From CBDCVA01 sp965222935 [NCBI: Candidatus Latescibacterota bacterium] (GTDB taxonomy: Bacteria > Latescibacterota > CBDCVA01): a stretch of DNA of 64,000 bases. Numbering within the stretch: the first letter of the stretch is position 1; each line of letters starts with the position of its first letter. The stretch spans positions 688,751 to 752,750 of the forward strand of contig CBDCVA010000001.1 of NCBI GenBank assembly GCA_965222935.1, in the 5' to 3' direction. The notes under the pieces are model-generated. The model made no database searches and was not told the DNA's origin. It was given only the letters and a program-made list of their open reading frames with translations. Shown piece by piece: positions 1 through 7,914 of this stretch. Position numbers and translations under genes: made by a program.

Positions 1-1610
1 CGGGGGTCTACGTGTACCTACCGCTGGGGTGGCGGGCAATGCGTAAGGCCGAACAGATCGTCCGCGAAGAGATGGATAGGGCGGGCGCACAGGAATTCAT
101 GCTCCCCGTGCTGACGCGCCAGGAGATTTGGGAGCGGAGCGGCCGCCTGGAAGAGTACGGCGACCTCATGTTCCGCCTGACCGACCGCAAGGGAGCACTC
201 TTCAGCCTGGCGCCGACGCACGAGGAAGTCTTCACCGAGTTGGCAGCGAATGAGATACGCTCCTACCGCGACCTGCCGCAGATCTGGTATCAGATTCAGA
301 CCAAGTTCCGTGACGAAGAGCGGCCACGCTCGGGAGTCTTGCGGGCGCGCCAGTTCCGTATGAAGGACGCCTACAGTTTTGACCGCGACGAGGCGGGGGT
401 ACAGGTGAGCTATGGGGCTATGCGCGACGCGTACATCCGAGCTTTCGAGCGCGCGGGGATCACAGCGATCTTGGCGGCGGCGGATAGCGGGCTCATGGGC
501 GGGAGTGAGTCGGAGGAGTTCCTGGTGGTCTCCCCTTCGGGCGAGGCGCGGATGGCCCAATGCCAGAGTTGCGGCTATGCCGCAAACGTCGAGGCGGCCG
601 AAGCCCGCGCGGTGCCCTTCGAAGCGCCTAGTGGTCCCGTTGAAGCAGTGCATACGCCCCAGCAGCGCACGATCAAAGAGGTAACAGCTTTTCTGGAGTT
701 GCCCCCCCAGCGTCTGGTGAAGTCGCTGCTCTACATGACGGTCGAGGGACCCGTTATGGCGCTCGTTCGGGGCGACCACGAGCTATCAGAGAACGCTCTG
801 GCCTCGGCGGTGGGCTCGGTCCCGCGTGCGGCCACGCCCGAGGAGATCGAAGAGGTGACCGGAGCGCAAGTGGGGTTCATCGGACCGCACGGTCTAGACG
901 ATGGCGTGCGCATCGTCGCTGACCTGACGCTCGAAGGCACGCACGGGCTAGTGACCGGTGCGAACCAAGACGGCTATCACGTCGTGGGTCTGGAGCCGGA
1001 GCGCGACTTCCGCGTGGACGGCTACTATCCGCTACGCGAGGTGCAAAGTGGCGACGCCTGCGTCCGATGCGGCGCTCCTATCGAGATCTTGGCGGCCATC
1101 GAACTTGGCCACATTTTCAACCTGGGCACGAAGTACTCGGATGCACTAGGGGCGAAGTTCCTGGATGCCGACGGCGAACGCCGCTCCATCGTCATGTGCA
1201 GCTACGGGATCGGGATCGAGCGGATGGTAGCCGCGGCCATCGAGGAGCACAGCGACGATGCCGGTATCGTGTGGCCGCTTCCACTTGCACCCTACGACGT
1301 CCATATCCTGCCGATCAACTGGGCGCACGACGAGACGCGACGTGTCGCGATGGAGCTTGATCGGACCCTCTCGGCGCAGGGGCTGTCGTGCCTACTCGAC
1401 GACCGGGAACTTCGCGCGGGCGTGAAGTTTGCCGACGCGGACCTCCTGGGGATGCCGCTGCGCGTGACCATCGGCGAGCGGGCACTTGGCCGCGGCGAGA
1501 TCGAGCTGCGGGTGCGCAAGTCCTTCGAGATGACGACGGTTCCCATCGTGGAGGCGGCCGATAGGGTGCGAGCGATGCTGGAGAGGCTTGATGCGAGCGA
1601 GGGCAGCTAG
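1..1610 (+). CDS. proS: Prolyl-tRNA synthetase, 5' end cut by the window
   Basis: Charges tRNA-Pro with proline in the cytosol. The reading frame is open from base 3 and its first codons read GVYVYLPLGWR, which in bacterial ProRS lies about 35-40 residues in, so the true start is upstream of the window. The GTG at base 12 is therefore not the start. Class II motif 2 is visible as FRDEERPRSG and motif 3 as GIGIERMVAA. Between them, roughly visible residues 220-380, lies a long insertion that fits the editing (INS) domain of the bacterial form, followed by the C-terminal anticodon-binding domain ending at the TAG at 1608-1610. The product is intact as far as seen. Convincing family identification; only the N-terminus is missing. 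Confidence 0.96.
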   Translation, partial: GVYVYLPLGWRAMRKAEQIVREEMDRAGAQEFMLPVLTRQEIWERSGRLEEYGDLMFRLTDRKGALFSLAPTHEEVFTELAANEIRSYRDLPQIWYQIQTKFRDEERPRSGVLRARQFRMKDAYSFDRDEAGVQVSYGAMRDAYIRAFERAGITAILAAADSGLMGGSESEEFLVVSPSGEARMAQCQSCGYAANVEAAEARAVPFEAPSGPVEAVHTPQQRTIKEVTAFLELPPQRLVKSLLYMTVEGPVMALVRGDHELSENALASAVGSVPRAATPEEIEEVTGAQVGFIGPHGLDDGVRIVADLTLEGTHGLVTGANQDGYHVVGLEPERDFRVDGYYPLREVQSGDACVRCGAPIEILAAIELGHIFNLGTKYSDALGAKFLDADGERRSIVMCSYGIGIERMVAAAIEEHSDDAGIVWPLPLAPYDVHILPINWAHDETRRVAMELDRTLSAQGLSCLLDDRELRAGVKFADADLLGMPLRVTIGERALGRGEIELRVRKSFEMTTVPIVEAADRVRAMLERLDASEGS

Positions 1611-1666
1611 CACAGCTATTCATGGGACGCGTGTCGTAGTCGATGCAGCAACCCCCCAAAAGGGTA

Positions 1667-1695
1667 TTGACAAAGATCAGCCCGGAGTGTATCTT
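1667..1695 (+). promoter_or_regulatory. Sigma-70 type promoter of the ilv-leu operon
   Basis: A perfect -35 box TTGACA (1667-1672) is followed by a 17-base spacer and the -10 box TATCTT (1690-1695). It lies in the gap after proS and points at the ilvD remnant and ilvB. It is the only strong promoter I see before ilvB, so it probably drives the amino-acid operon. Transcription would begin near 1702, leaving an untranslated leader of about 290 bases before the ilvD remnant. Confidence 0.7.
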
Positions 1696-1869
1696 AGCCT
1701 AGCTTATGAATGGTGAAGACCGAGACGCAGAGACAGCATAAACCCAAGTCAGACAGATGAACATGGCAACCTGCCCGGATCTACTGGCAAGCTCTGCAGG
1801 TGTTTCCCTTCTTCGTACGCTCGTCGTAGGCCTTGAGCTTCGGGTAGTACTCATTACCCACCGAGGCGG

Positions 1870-1920
1870 GGCTCACTCCTAAACTTTCTCTTTCGCCGAC
1901 ATCGTTGACAGGAGTGAGCC
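1870..1920. repeat. Perfect 11-bp inverted repeat, 29-base loop
   Basis: The arm ggctcactcct at 1870-1880 is the exact reverse complement of aggagtgagcc at 1910-1920. As RNA it would form a stem beginning at the stop codon of the Leu/Val/Ile-rich ORF 1757-1882. No T-run follows, so it is not an intrinsic terminator by itself. It could be part of a leader structure or the scar of a lost element. Confidence 0.5.
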
Positions 1921-1994
1921 TCTGATGAGCATCAAAGGCTGTCGCCAACCTACGCGTATCGGGCGGGCCGTTCATATGCCGCGAGGGCTTTGCC

Positions 1995-2556
1995 ATGCCA
2001 CACAATAGCGACCGTATCACGCAAGGCATTGACCGGGCACCCCACCGGTCGCTCCTGTTCGCCACAGGCGTGACCCGATTGCAGTTGGGCCACCCCATGA
2101 TCGGCCTCGCTTCGAGCTACAGCGGCCTGATCCCGGGCCATTCGGGTATGCGCGACCTCAAGCGCTTCATCGACGCCAGATCAGGCCGGGCGATGTCGTC
2201 GTGTCCGTTACGAGGGACCGCGGGGCGGACCCGGCATGAGGGAGATGCTGGGGCCAACGGCGAGCTTGATCGGCATGGGTATGGGTGATTCGGTGGTGCT
2301 GATCACCGATGGTCGCTTCAGTGGCGGGACGCGTGGACCCTGCATCGGGCACGTCAGCCCCGAGGCGGTTGAGGGCGGCCCGATCGCTTATGTGCATGAT
2401 GGAGATGCGATCGCCATCGACATTCCCAGGCGGAAGGTAGAGTTCAAGGTCTCCGAAGACGAACTGAGCTGGCGGCGCAGTACTGAACAGATCCAACAGA
2501 AGGAGATCAACGGCTATCTGGTCCGCTATGCCAAGCTCGTCTCTTCAGCGGCGTAA
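1995..2556 (+). pseudogene. ilvD: Dihydroxy-acid dehydratase, internally deleted and frameshifted
   Basis: IlvD makes the 2-keto acids of valine and isoleucine synthesis. From ATG 1995 (frame 3) the translation SDRITQGIDRAPHRSLL and the following [18 protein letters not shown] match the first ~50 residues of IlvD. At about 2176-2180 the sequence jumps to IRPGDVVV in frame 2, and a single missing base near 2203 then shifts it to frame 1 ([20 protein letters not shown]), which continues through [20 protein letters not shown] to TAA 2554-2556. A normal protein is about 560 residues; roughly 380 central residues, including the cysteines that bind the iron-sulfur cluster, are gone. The surviving C-terminal ORF (ATG 2236) cannot be an enzyme. 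It still occupies the expected operon position before ilvB. Confidence 0.88.
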
Positions 2557-2624
2557 GGGGCCGTGTTGGGCGCATGAAGCGAGATTTGTGCGACCGTTTT
2601 CAAGCCGGTATATGAGGTGAGGCC

Positions 2625-4400
2625 ATGAGCGCGGTGAAGACAACCGAACACCCGTCGGCGCTGATGCGCGGTGGAGATGGCGAGCCCGCACCGGTCCTGA
2701 CCGGCTGCGAGATCGTGCTGGAAGGGCTGCGGCAGGAAGGGGTCGAGGTCATCTTCGGCCACCCCGGTGGAGCCATCATGCCGTTCTACGATGCCCTAGT
2801 CCAGGTTGAGCACATCAACTTCGTCCTGGCGCGGCACGAGCAGGGCGCCGTCCACATGGCGGAGGGCTACGCGAGGGCGTGCGGGAAAGTCGGGACCGTC
2901 GCGGTAACGAGCGGGCCTGGGGCGACTAACATCGTGACCGGCCTAGCGGACGCGATCATGGATTCGGTGCCCATCGTTGCGTTCACGGGCCAAGTGCCTA
3001 CGCCCCTGATCGGGTCGGATGCCTTCCAGGAGGCGGATGTCACTGGAATCACGCGGTCGGTGACCAAGCACAACTATTTGGTCAAAGACGTCCGCGAGTT
3101 GGCGGAGGTGGTCAAGGAAGCCTACTACGTCGCCCGAAGTGGGCGCCCAGGTCCGGTGCTCATTGATCTCCCTAAGGACGTGACGGTGGCGACGGCGCCC
3201 TTCGAATGGCCGGAGACGGTGGAAATGCGGAGTTACCGCCCCACGGTAGACGGCCACCCCAAACAGATCAAAAAAGCGGCGGAGCTGATCGCGAAGGCGG
3301 AGCGGCCCGTCCTCTACGTCGGCGGCGGAGTGATCATCTCGGAGGCGCACCCAGAGCTCCACGAGTTGGCGGAACGGACTAATATCCCCGTGGTCACAAC
3401 GCTCATGGCCTTGGGGGCTTTCCCAGCGGCCCATCCGCTGTGCATCGGGTTGCCCGGAATGCACGGGAGCGTGTGCGCGAATTGGGCGTTCACCGAATCC
3501 GATCTGATCGTCTCTGTTGGCGCGCGCTTCGACGACCGCGTGACCGGCAAGATCGCCCGGTTCGCGCCGAACGCCGATATCATCCACATTGACGTGGACC
3601 CCGCAGCGATCTCCAAGAATGTCGTGGTGGATGTGCCCGTCGTCGGCGACGCGAAGCGCATCCTGACACAGCTCCTAGAAGTGGTCGAGCCGCGGAAGCG
3701 GACGGCGTGGAATGAGCAGATCGACGTTCTCAAACGGAAGTATCCGTTCACTTACAAGCAATCGGACGATAAAATCCTTTCGGAGAACGTCATCGATCAG
3801 CTCAGCGAAGTCTGCGGAGATGACGCCATCATCACCACCGAAGTGGGCCAGCACCAGATGTGGGCGGCGCAGTTCTACAAGTTCAACAAGCCCAGGACGT
3901 TCATCACTTCGGGTGGTCTAGGGACGATGGGTTTTGGTTTCCCGGCGGCCATCGGCGCTCAGTACGCCTACCCTGATCGGATCGTCGTGGATATCGCTGG
4001 CGACGGCTCGATCCAGATGACGATCCAGGAGCTCTCGGCGGCCGTGCAGTACAACCTGCCGGTGATTGTGGCGATCCTCGACAACGCTTATCTGGGCATG
4101 GTACGTCAATGGCAGGAGCTGTTCTTCGGCAAACGATACTCGGGCGTGGACCTTAAGTGTTCGCCCAACTTCGCCAAGCTCGCCGAAGCGTACGGGGCGC
4201 TTGGCATTGAGGTGTGGAAGCCCGAGGAGGTGCGCCCCGCCATCGAGCAGGCGGTGCGAGCGCGGCGGCCAACGCTTTTGCACTTCCACGTGGCAAAGGA
4301 GGATAACGTCTTCCCGATGGTGCCGCCGGGGGCAGGGATCGACGAGATGGTGATCGGCCCCAGCGGGGAGCGACCTGAGGAGTTCCTGAACCGGCCGTAG
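2625..4400 (+). CDS. ilvB: Acetolactate synthase large (catalytic) subunit
   Basis: Thiamine-diphosphate enzyme joining two pyruvates, or pyruvate and 2-oxobutyrate, in the first common step of valine, leucine and isoleucine synthesis. Length (591 residues) is normal. The N-terminal TPP domain has GHPGGAIMPFYDAL and the catalytic glutamate E72 in RHEQGAVHMAEGYARA; the central domain carries the FAD/UDP-binding fold; the C-terminal domain has the GDGSIQMTIQEL...DNAYLGMVRQW diphosphate and magnesium motif. ATG 2625 is preceded by a GAGGTGAGG-like ribosome site. The gene follows the ilvD remnant by 68 bases and precedes ilvN by 15, as in classical ilv operons. All residues expected for activity are present. 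Confidence 0.97.
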   Translation: MSAVKTTEHPSALMRGGDGEPAPVLTGCEIVLEGLRQEGVEVIFGHPGGAIMPFYDALVQVEHINFVLARHEQGAVHMAEGYARACGKVGTVAVTSGPGATNIVTGLADAIMDSVPIVAFTGQVPTPLIGSDAFQEADVTGITRSVTKHNYLVKDVRELAEVVKEAYYVARSGRPGPVLIDLPKDVTVATAPFEWPETVEMRSYRPTVDGHPKQIKKAAELIAKAERPVLYVGGGVIISEAHPELHELAERTNIPVVTTLMALGAFPAAHPLCIGLPGMHGSVCANWAFTESDLIVSVGARFDDRVTGKIARFAPNADIIHIDVDPAAISKNVVVDVPVVGDAKRILTQLLEVVEPRKRTAWNEQIDVLKRKYPFTYKQSDDKILSENVIDQLSEVCGDDAIITTEVGQHQMWAAQFYKFNKPRTFITSGGLGTMGFGFPAAIGAQYAYPDRIVVDIAGDGSIQMTIQELSAAVQYNLPVIVAILDNAYLGMVRQWQELFFGKRYSGVDLKCSPNFAKLAEAYGALGIEVWKPEEVRPAIEQAVRARRPTLLHFHVAKEDNVFPMVPPGAGIDEMVIGPSGERPEEFLNRP

Positions 4401-4415
4401 GAGGCGGGAGCGTCC

Positions 4416-5000
4416 ATGGCAGTGGTTTCGAACGGCACGTTGGAGACAAGACATACGGTCTCGCTCCAGGTCGAGAACCGCGCGGGCGTGCTAGCACGGG
4501 TTGCGAACCTCTTCGCGGCGCGCGGATACAACATCGATTCTTTGACCGTCGGAGAGACGGAGGATCCGACGGTCAGTAAGATGACCATCGTCGTGCGCGG
4601 TGAGGAAGTGATCCTGGAACAGATCATGAAGCAGCTCAACAAGATGATCGACGTGATCCGCGTCCAGGACATGACCGGGGCGAGTTTCGTTGAGCGGGAG
4701 CTCTTGCTGATCAAGGTGAGCTCGGGCCCGCAAATGCGGTTCGAAGTCATGCAGATCGCTGAGATCTTCCGGGCGAACATTGTGGACGTCAGCCCGCAGA
4801 CGGTCACCCTGGAAGTGACGGGCAACCGTAATAAGATCGACGCGGTGATCAGTATGCTGCGCCCCTTCGGGATCAAGGAGATGGCGATCTCAGGCCGCGT
4901 AGCGATGGTACGGGAGATGCGGGCACGAACGGACGGACGGCTCACGTCGGCACCGCGACCGAAGCGTGGGCCCGGCTACGGGGCCGAGGCGCCCGCGTAG
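4416..5000 (+). CDS. ilvN: Acetolactate synthase small (regulatory) subunit
   Basis: Partner of IlvB that raises its activity and gives valine feedback control. The 194-residue protein is of the long form: an N-terminal ACT domain ([30 protein letters not shown], about residues 10-85) followed by the C-terminal ACT-like domain ([38 protein letters not shown]). The tail after residue 170 is Arg/Pro/Gly-rich and probably disordered. ATG 4416 follows a GGAGGCGGGAG ribosome site 15 bases after ilvB, so both subunits should be made together. The identification is secure. Confidence 0.95.
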   Translation: MAVVSNGTLETRHTVSLQVENRAGVLARVANLFAARGYNIDSLTVGETEDPTVSKMTIVVRGEEVILEQIMKQLNKMIDVIRVQDMTGASFVERELLLIKVSSGPQMRFEVMQIAEIFRANIVDVSPQTVTLEVTGNRNKIDAVISMLRPFGIKEMAISGRVAMVREMRARTDGRLTSAPRPKRGPGYGAEAPA

Positions 5001-5019
5001 TCGACGGGGGATTGACGGC

Positions 5020-6075
5020 ATGGACATCTACTACGACAAAGACGCGAATCTCGATCTGCTCAAGAACAAGACGCTGGCCGTCATTGGCTACGGAAGCCAA
5101 GGGCACGCGCATGCGCTCAACCTGCACGATTCGGGTCTGAAGGTGGTGGTGGGCTTGCGGCCGAGCTCGCGCTCGCGCCCCAAGGCCGAGGGCGATGGGC
5201 TGGTAGTCAAGGATGTGCCGGAGGCCGTAGATGCGGGCGATGTCGTCATGATGGCGATCAACGACGAGATCCAAGCACAGGTCTATCAGGAGGCGGTTCG
5301 CCCTAACTTACGGCCTGGAGACACGCTCGCCTTCGCCCACGGGTTCAACATCCACTACCGGCAGATCGCCCCGCCCGACGATGTTAACGTTATGCTAGTC
5401 GCGCCTAAGGGCCCAGGCCATACGGTACGCAGCCAGTACATGCAGGGCTCCGGTGTCCCCAGCCTGATCGCGGTGCGCCAGGACCCGTCGGGGAACACTC
5501 GAGAGGTCGCCCTCGCGTACGCCGTGGGTCTAGGAGCCGGCCGCGTTGGCATCCTGGAGACCAATTTCGCCGAGGAGACCGAGACCGACCTTTTCGGCGA
5601 GCAGGTGGTGCTCTGCGGCGGGCTGACGGCGCTCATCACGGCGGCCTTCGAGACGCTGGTGGAAGCGGGATACGCTCCCGAGATGGCCTACTTCGAGTGT
5701 CTACACGAAGTGAAGCTGATCGTGGACATGATCTACATGGGCGGCATCGCCAACATGCGCCATTCCGTCTCCGACACCGCCGAGTTCGGAGACCTGACGC
5801 GCGGGCCTAGTATGATCGATGATCACGTCCGAGGGACGATGAAGAAAATTCTCAAGGACGTGCAAAATGGGGTCTTCGCGCGGGAGTGGATTCTGGAGAA
5901 CCGCGCGGGCCGCCCCATGTACAACGCGCTCAAACGCCAGGGACAGGAGCACCTGATCGAACAGGTGGGCCAGCGGCTGCGGCTGATGGCACAACTCACT
6001 GGCCAAGCCAGGGAGGCCGATCGGGAGCTGGTGGCCCTGGAAAGGGAGGGCACTGCGAATCGGGGGACAGCGTAA
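5020..6075 (+). CDS. ilvC: Ketol-acid reductoisomerase, class I
   Basis: Converts acetolactate or acetohydroxybutyrate to the dihydroxy acids using NADPH and magnesium; the next enzyme would be IlvD. The 351-residue length is class I. Rossmann motif [10 protein letters not shown] is at residues 23-32 and the cofactor loop LRPSSRS follows the second strand; the serines there are typical of NADPH use. Metal-binding acidic residues lie in the knotted C-terminal domain ([24 protein letters not shown]). I start at ATG 5020 rather than the in-frame GTG 4966, because [14 protein letters not shown] is the family N-terminus and the upstream codons overlap ilvN. Confidence 0.96.
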   Translation: MDIYYDKDANLDLLKNKTLAVIGYGSQGHAHALNLHDSGLKVVVGLRPSSRSRPKAEGDGLVVKDVPEAVDAGDVVMMAINDEIQAQVYQEAVRPNLRPGDTLAFAHGFNIHYRQIAPPDDVNVMLVAPKGPGHTVRSQYMQGSGVPSLIAVRQDPSGNTREVALAYAVGLGAGRVGILETNFAEETETDLFGEQVVLCGGLTALITAAFETLVEAGYAPEMAYFECLHEVKLIVDMIYMGGIANMRHSVSDTAEFGDLTRGPSMIDDHVRGTMKKILKDVQNGVFAREWILENRAGRPMYNALKRQGQEHLIEQVGQRLRLMAQLTGQAREADRELVALEREGTANRGTA

Positions 6076-6116
6076 CGTCCCGCTGAGTGCCTAAATTGAC
6101 GAAGGAGGAGGTGGCG

Positions 6117-6269
6117 GTGGAATCCGATCTCGTGGATCTCGACGAGAGCGACCTTCGAGCGTCTCTGATGCTCGGGTGCATCGCCGGGATTCGTGCGAGG
6201 GGCCCGGTGGGCCGTGGGTTCTTTCGCCCCCGGCGATTCCAGGGGAAGTTGTCGCGGTCCGGAAGGTGA
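6117..6269 (+). CDS. Small ORF before leuA, possible leader peptide
   Basis: A 50-codon ORF in the 204-base ilvC-leuA gap. GTG 6117 sits six bases after a very strong ribosome site AAGGAGGAG (6102-6110), which is why I list it. The first 19 residues contain five leucines (ESDLVDLDESDLRASLMLG) and the second half is basic (RRFQGKLSRSGR). It ends 10 bases before leuA, so it could couple translation into leuA or act as a leucine-sensing leader; leucine codons are not in tandem, which weakens the second idea. I recognise no family. It may be non-functional. Confidence 0.4.
   Translation: MESDLVDLDESDLRASLMLGCIAGIRARGPVGRGFFRPRRFQGKLSRSGR
6181..6236 (+). promoter_or_regulatory. Nested stem-loops in the leader of leuA
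   Basis: TCGCCGGG (6181-6188) pairs exactly with CCCGGCGA (6229-6236), and inside it GGCCC (6201-6205) pairs with GGGCC (6209-6213) across a three-base loop. The structure lies inside the small ORF 6117-6269, 44 bases before the leuA start. No T-run follows, so it is not an ordinary terminator. It could pause polymerase or occlude ribosomes; in such GC-rich DNA chance pairing is also possible. Confidence 0.35.
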
Positions 6270-6279
6270 TCTTGAGGCC

Positions 6280-7812
6280 ATGGCAAATTCAATACGGACT
6301 ATTCAGGTCTTCGACACTTCGCTGCGAGACGGTGAGCAGGCGGCGGGGAGCCGCTTGGGTGCGGCGGACAAGCTGGAAGTAGCGCGGCAGTTGGCTAGGC
6401 TGAACGTGGACGTCATCGAGGCGGGTTTCCCGATTTCCTCGCCTGAGGATTTCGAGGCGGTGCGCATCATCGGTGAGGAAGTGGAAGGCCCGACGATCTG
6501 CGGGCTGACGCGGGCGGTCAACGCGGACATCGAGGCGGCGGGCAAGGCGCTGAAAAAGGCACTCAAGGGCCGCATTCACACGGGGCTGGGCGTCAGCGAC
6601 ATTCACGTCGAGCGCAAGCTGCGTAAGACCAAGCCTGAGGTCCTACGCATGGGTGTGGAAGCAGTCCAGTACGCCCGTGAGTTCGTGGACGATGTCGAGT
6701 TCTACGCCGAGGATGCGGGGCGCGCGGACAAGACCTTCCTGAAAGAGATCCTCGGCGCCGCGATCGAGGCGGGTGCGTCGGTCATCAACATCCCAGACAC
6801 GACCGGCTACACGATGCCGGAACAGTGGGCCGCGCTCATCAAGGAGATCATCGAGACGGTGCCCGGAATGCGGGAGGTTACCGTCAGCATCCACTGCCAC
6901 AACGATCTGGGGCTGGCCGTGGCGAACACGCTAGCGGGCGTCAAAGCCGGCGCGACTCAGATTGAGGGAACCCTCAACGGCATCGGTGAACGGGCCGGGA
7001 ACGCTTCGCTGGAAGAGTGCGTGATGGCTATCCGCACCCGGGTGGACTACTTCGGTTGCGACACGCGTATCAACGCGAACGAGATCTACCGGACCAGCCA
7101 GCTCGTCGCTCAGAAACTAGGGATGTTCGTTCCCGCGAATAAGGCGGTGGTGGGCTCCAATGCCTTCGCTCATTCCTCGGGCATCCACGTGGACGGGTTC
7201 CTCAAGGATCGCGAAACCTACGAGATCATGCAGCCCGAGGATGTCGGCTTCCCGCAGTCGCGCGTGGTGCTCACCGCCCGCACCGGCCGCCACGGGCTCC
7301 GGCACCGGTTGGCGGAACTGGGCTATGAACTGAAGCCCGACGAGGTAGAGGCCGTCTATCAGACGTTCCTGGAAGTCGCGGACAAGAAGCGCGAGGTGTA
7401 CGATGAAGACTTGATCGCCATCATGGGCGATGAGGTCCGCGCGACACCGGGGCGCTTCGAGCTCGAGTACATCCACACCCTCTCAGGCACCGGTACCGTG
7501 CCGACGGCTACGGTTCGCATCAAGGACGGCGAGAGGGCCATCCAGGAAGCGGCGTGGGGCGATGGCCCTGTGGACGCTGCATACAAAGCCATCAAAGCGG
7601 CGACGCGGATGCAGTGCCGGCTGAAGGGCTACCAGATCCGCGCCGTGACTGCGGGAGCTGAGGCACTAGGTGAGGTCTCCGTCCACGTGGTGCGTGACGA
7701 GCGTACGGCGGCGGGCCGGGCTGTTTCCACGGACGTCATCGAGGCGAGCGCGAAAGCGTTTCTGGATGCGATCAATCGTCTGGTCGCGGCAAGCGAGGCC
7801 GAGAGCGAATAG
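6280..7812 (+). CDS. leuA: 2-Isopropylmalate synthase
   Basis: Condenses acetyl-CoA with 2-oxoisovalerate, the committed step of leucine synthesis. 510 residues, the usual bacterial length. The TIM-barrel catalytic domain opens with FDTSLRDGEQAAGSRLG (metal ligand Asp and catalytic Arg) and carries the metal-binding HCHND motif in SIHCHNDLGLAVANTLAG followed by GTLNGIGERAGNA. The linker reads LTARTGRHGLRHRL, a known variant of the GKHSGRHA motif. The C-terminal ~130 residues form the LeuA dimer or allosteric domain that binds leucine. I start at ATG 6280 (MANSIRTIQVFDTSLRDG); the in-frame codons upstream belong to the leader. Confidence 0.94.
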   Translation: MANSIRTIQVFDTSLRDGEQAAGSRLGAADKLEVARQLARLNVDVIEAGFPISSPEDFEAVRIIGEEVEGPTICGLTRAVNADIEAAGKALKKALKGRIHTGLGVSDIHVERKLRKTKPEVLRMGVEAVQYAREFVDDVEFYAEDAGRADKTFLKEILGAAIEAGASVINIPDTTGYTMPEQWAALIKEIIETVPGMREVTVSIHCHNDLGLAVANTLAGVKAGATQIEGTLNGIGERAGNASLEECVMAIRTRVDYFGCDTRINANEIYRTSQLVAQKLGMFVPANKAVVGSNAFAHSSGIHVDGFLKDRETYEIMQPEDVGFPQSRVVLTARTGRHGLRHRLAELGYELKPDEVEAVYQTFLEVADKKREVYDEDLIAIMGDEVRATPGRFELEYIHTLSGTGTVPTATVRIKDGERAIQEAAWGDGPVDAAYKAIKAATRMQCRLKGYQIRAVTAGAEALGEVSVHVVRDERTAAGRAVSTDVIEASAKAFLDAINRLVAASEAESE

Positions 7813-7830
7813 ATCGCTGGAGGCATGACA

Positions 7831-7914
7831 ATGGCTCGAAAGATTCCTGTCAAGCGGGGGAGTAGGCCCCTAGGGCCGATCATCCTGCGGCGCAAGGTGC
7901 AGCAGCGTGTATAA
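7831..7914 (+). CDS. 27-residue basic peptide ORF overlapping the leuB start
   Basis: Too short for ordinary gene calling. ATG 7831 is seven bases after GGAGG (7819-7823), a good ribosome site, and the frame reads MARKIPVKRGSRPLGPIILR then RKVQQRV, ending in TAA 7912-7914. It runs across the leuB start codon (GTG 7907), which has no good ribosome site of its own, so reinitiation by ribosomes finishing this ORF may be what starts leuB. Nine of 27 residues are Arg or Lys. I know no family for it. It may serve only as a coupling ORF. Confidence 0.45.
   Translation: MARKIPVKRGSRPLGPIILRRKVQQRV

Larger units (their letters stand above)
1611..1994. other. Gap of 384 bases: promoter, leader and possible gene debris
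   Basis: This stretch holds the promoter at 1667-1695 and an 11-base inverted repeat. On the + strand a 41-codon ORF (ATG 1757 to TAA 1880-1882) is rich in Leu, Val and Ile (14 of 41, including the tandem codons VVLI near its end). On the - strand, in the same triplet register, the frame ending at 1781 reads NEYYPKLKAYDERTKKGN before CRACQ and has a more GC-rich third position, as expected of a real gene here. I cannot decide between a regulatory leader peptide and the tail of a decayed minus-strand gene. No Shine-Dalgarno site is clear before ATG 1757. Confidence 0.4.

Noticed and set aside
12-12. GTG at base 12 as start of proS
   Set aside because: In-frame codons before it continue the conserved AGVYxYLPLGWR motif, so the gene begins before the window.
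1870-1920. Terminal inverted repeats of an insertion sequence
   Set aside because: Only 51 bases lie between the outer ends, no target duplication or transposase is visible.
1905-1933. Second -35 box TTGACA in the ilv leader
   Set aside because: The bases 16-18 downstream (around agcatc) do not resemble a -10 box.
2943-3587. Long minus-strand ORF opposite ilvB
   Set aside because: It is antisense to a fully conserved gene; its sequence is Arg/His-rich shadow coding without any family motif. The same holds for the long antisense ORFs at 3918-4945, 11037-11903, 21308-22360 and 47039-48025.
6076-6279. T-box or amino-acid riboswitch before leuA
   Set aside because: No T-box core (TGGnACCGCG) or known leucine element is present; only a small ORF and stems are seen.
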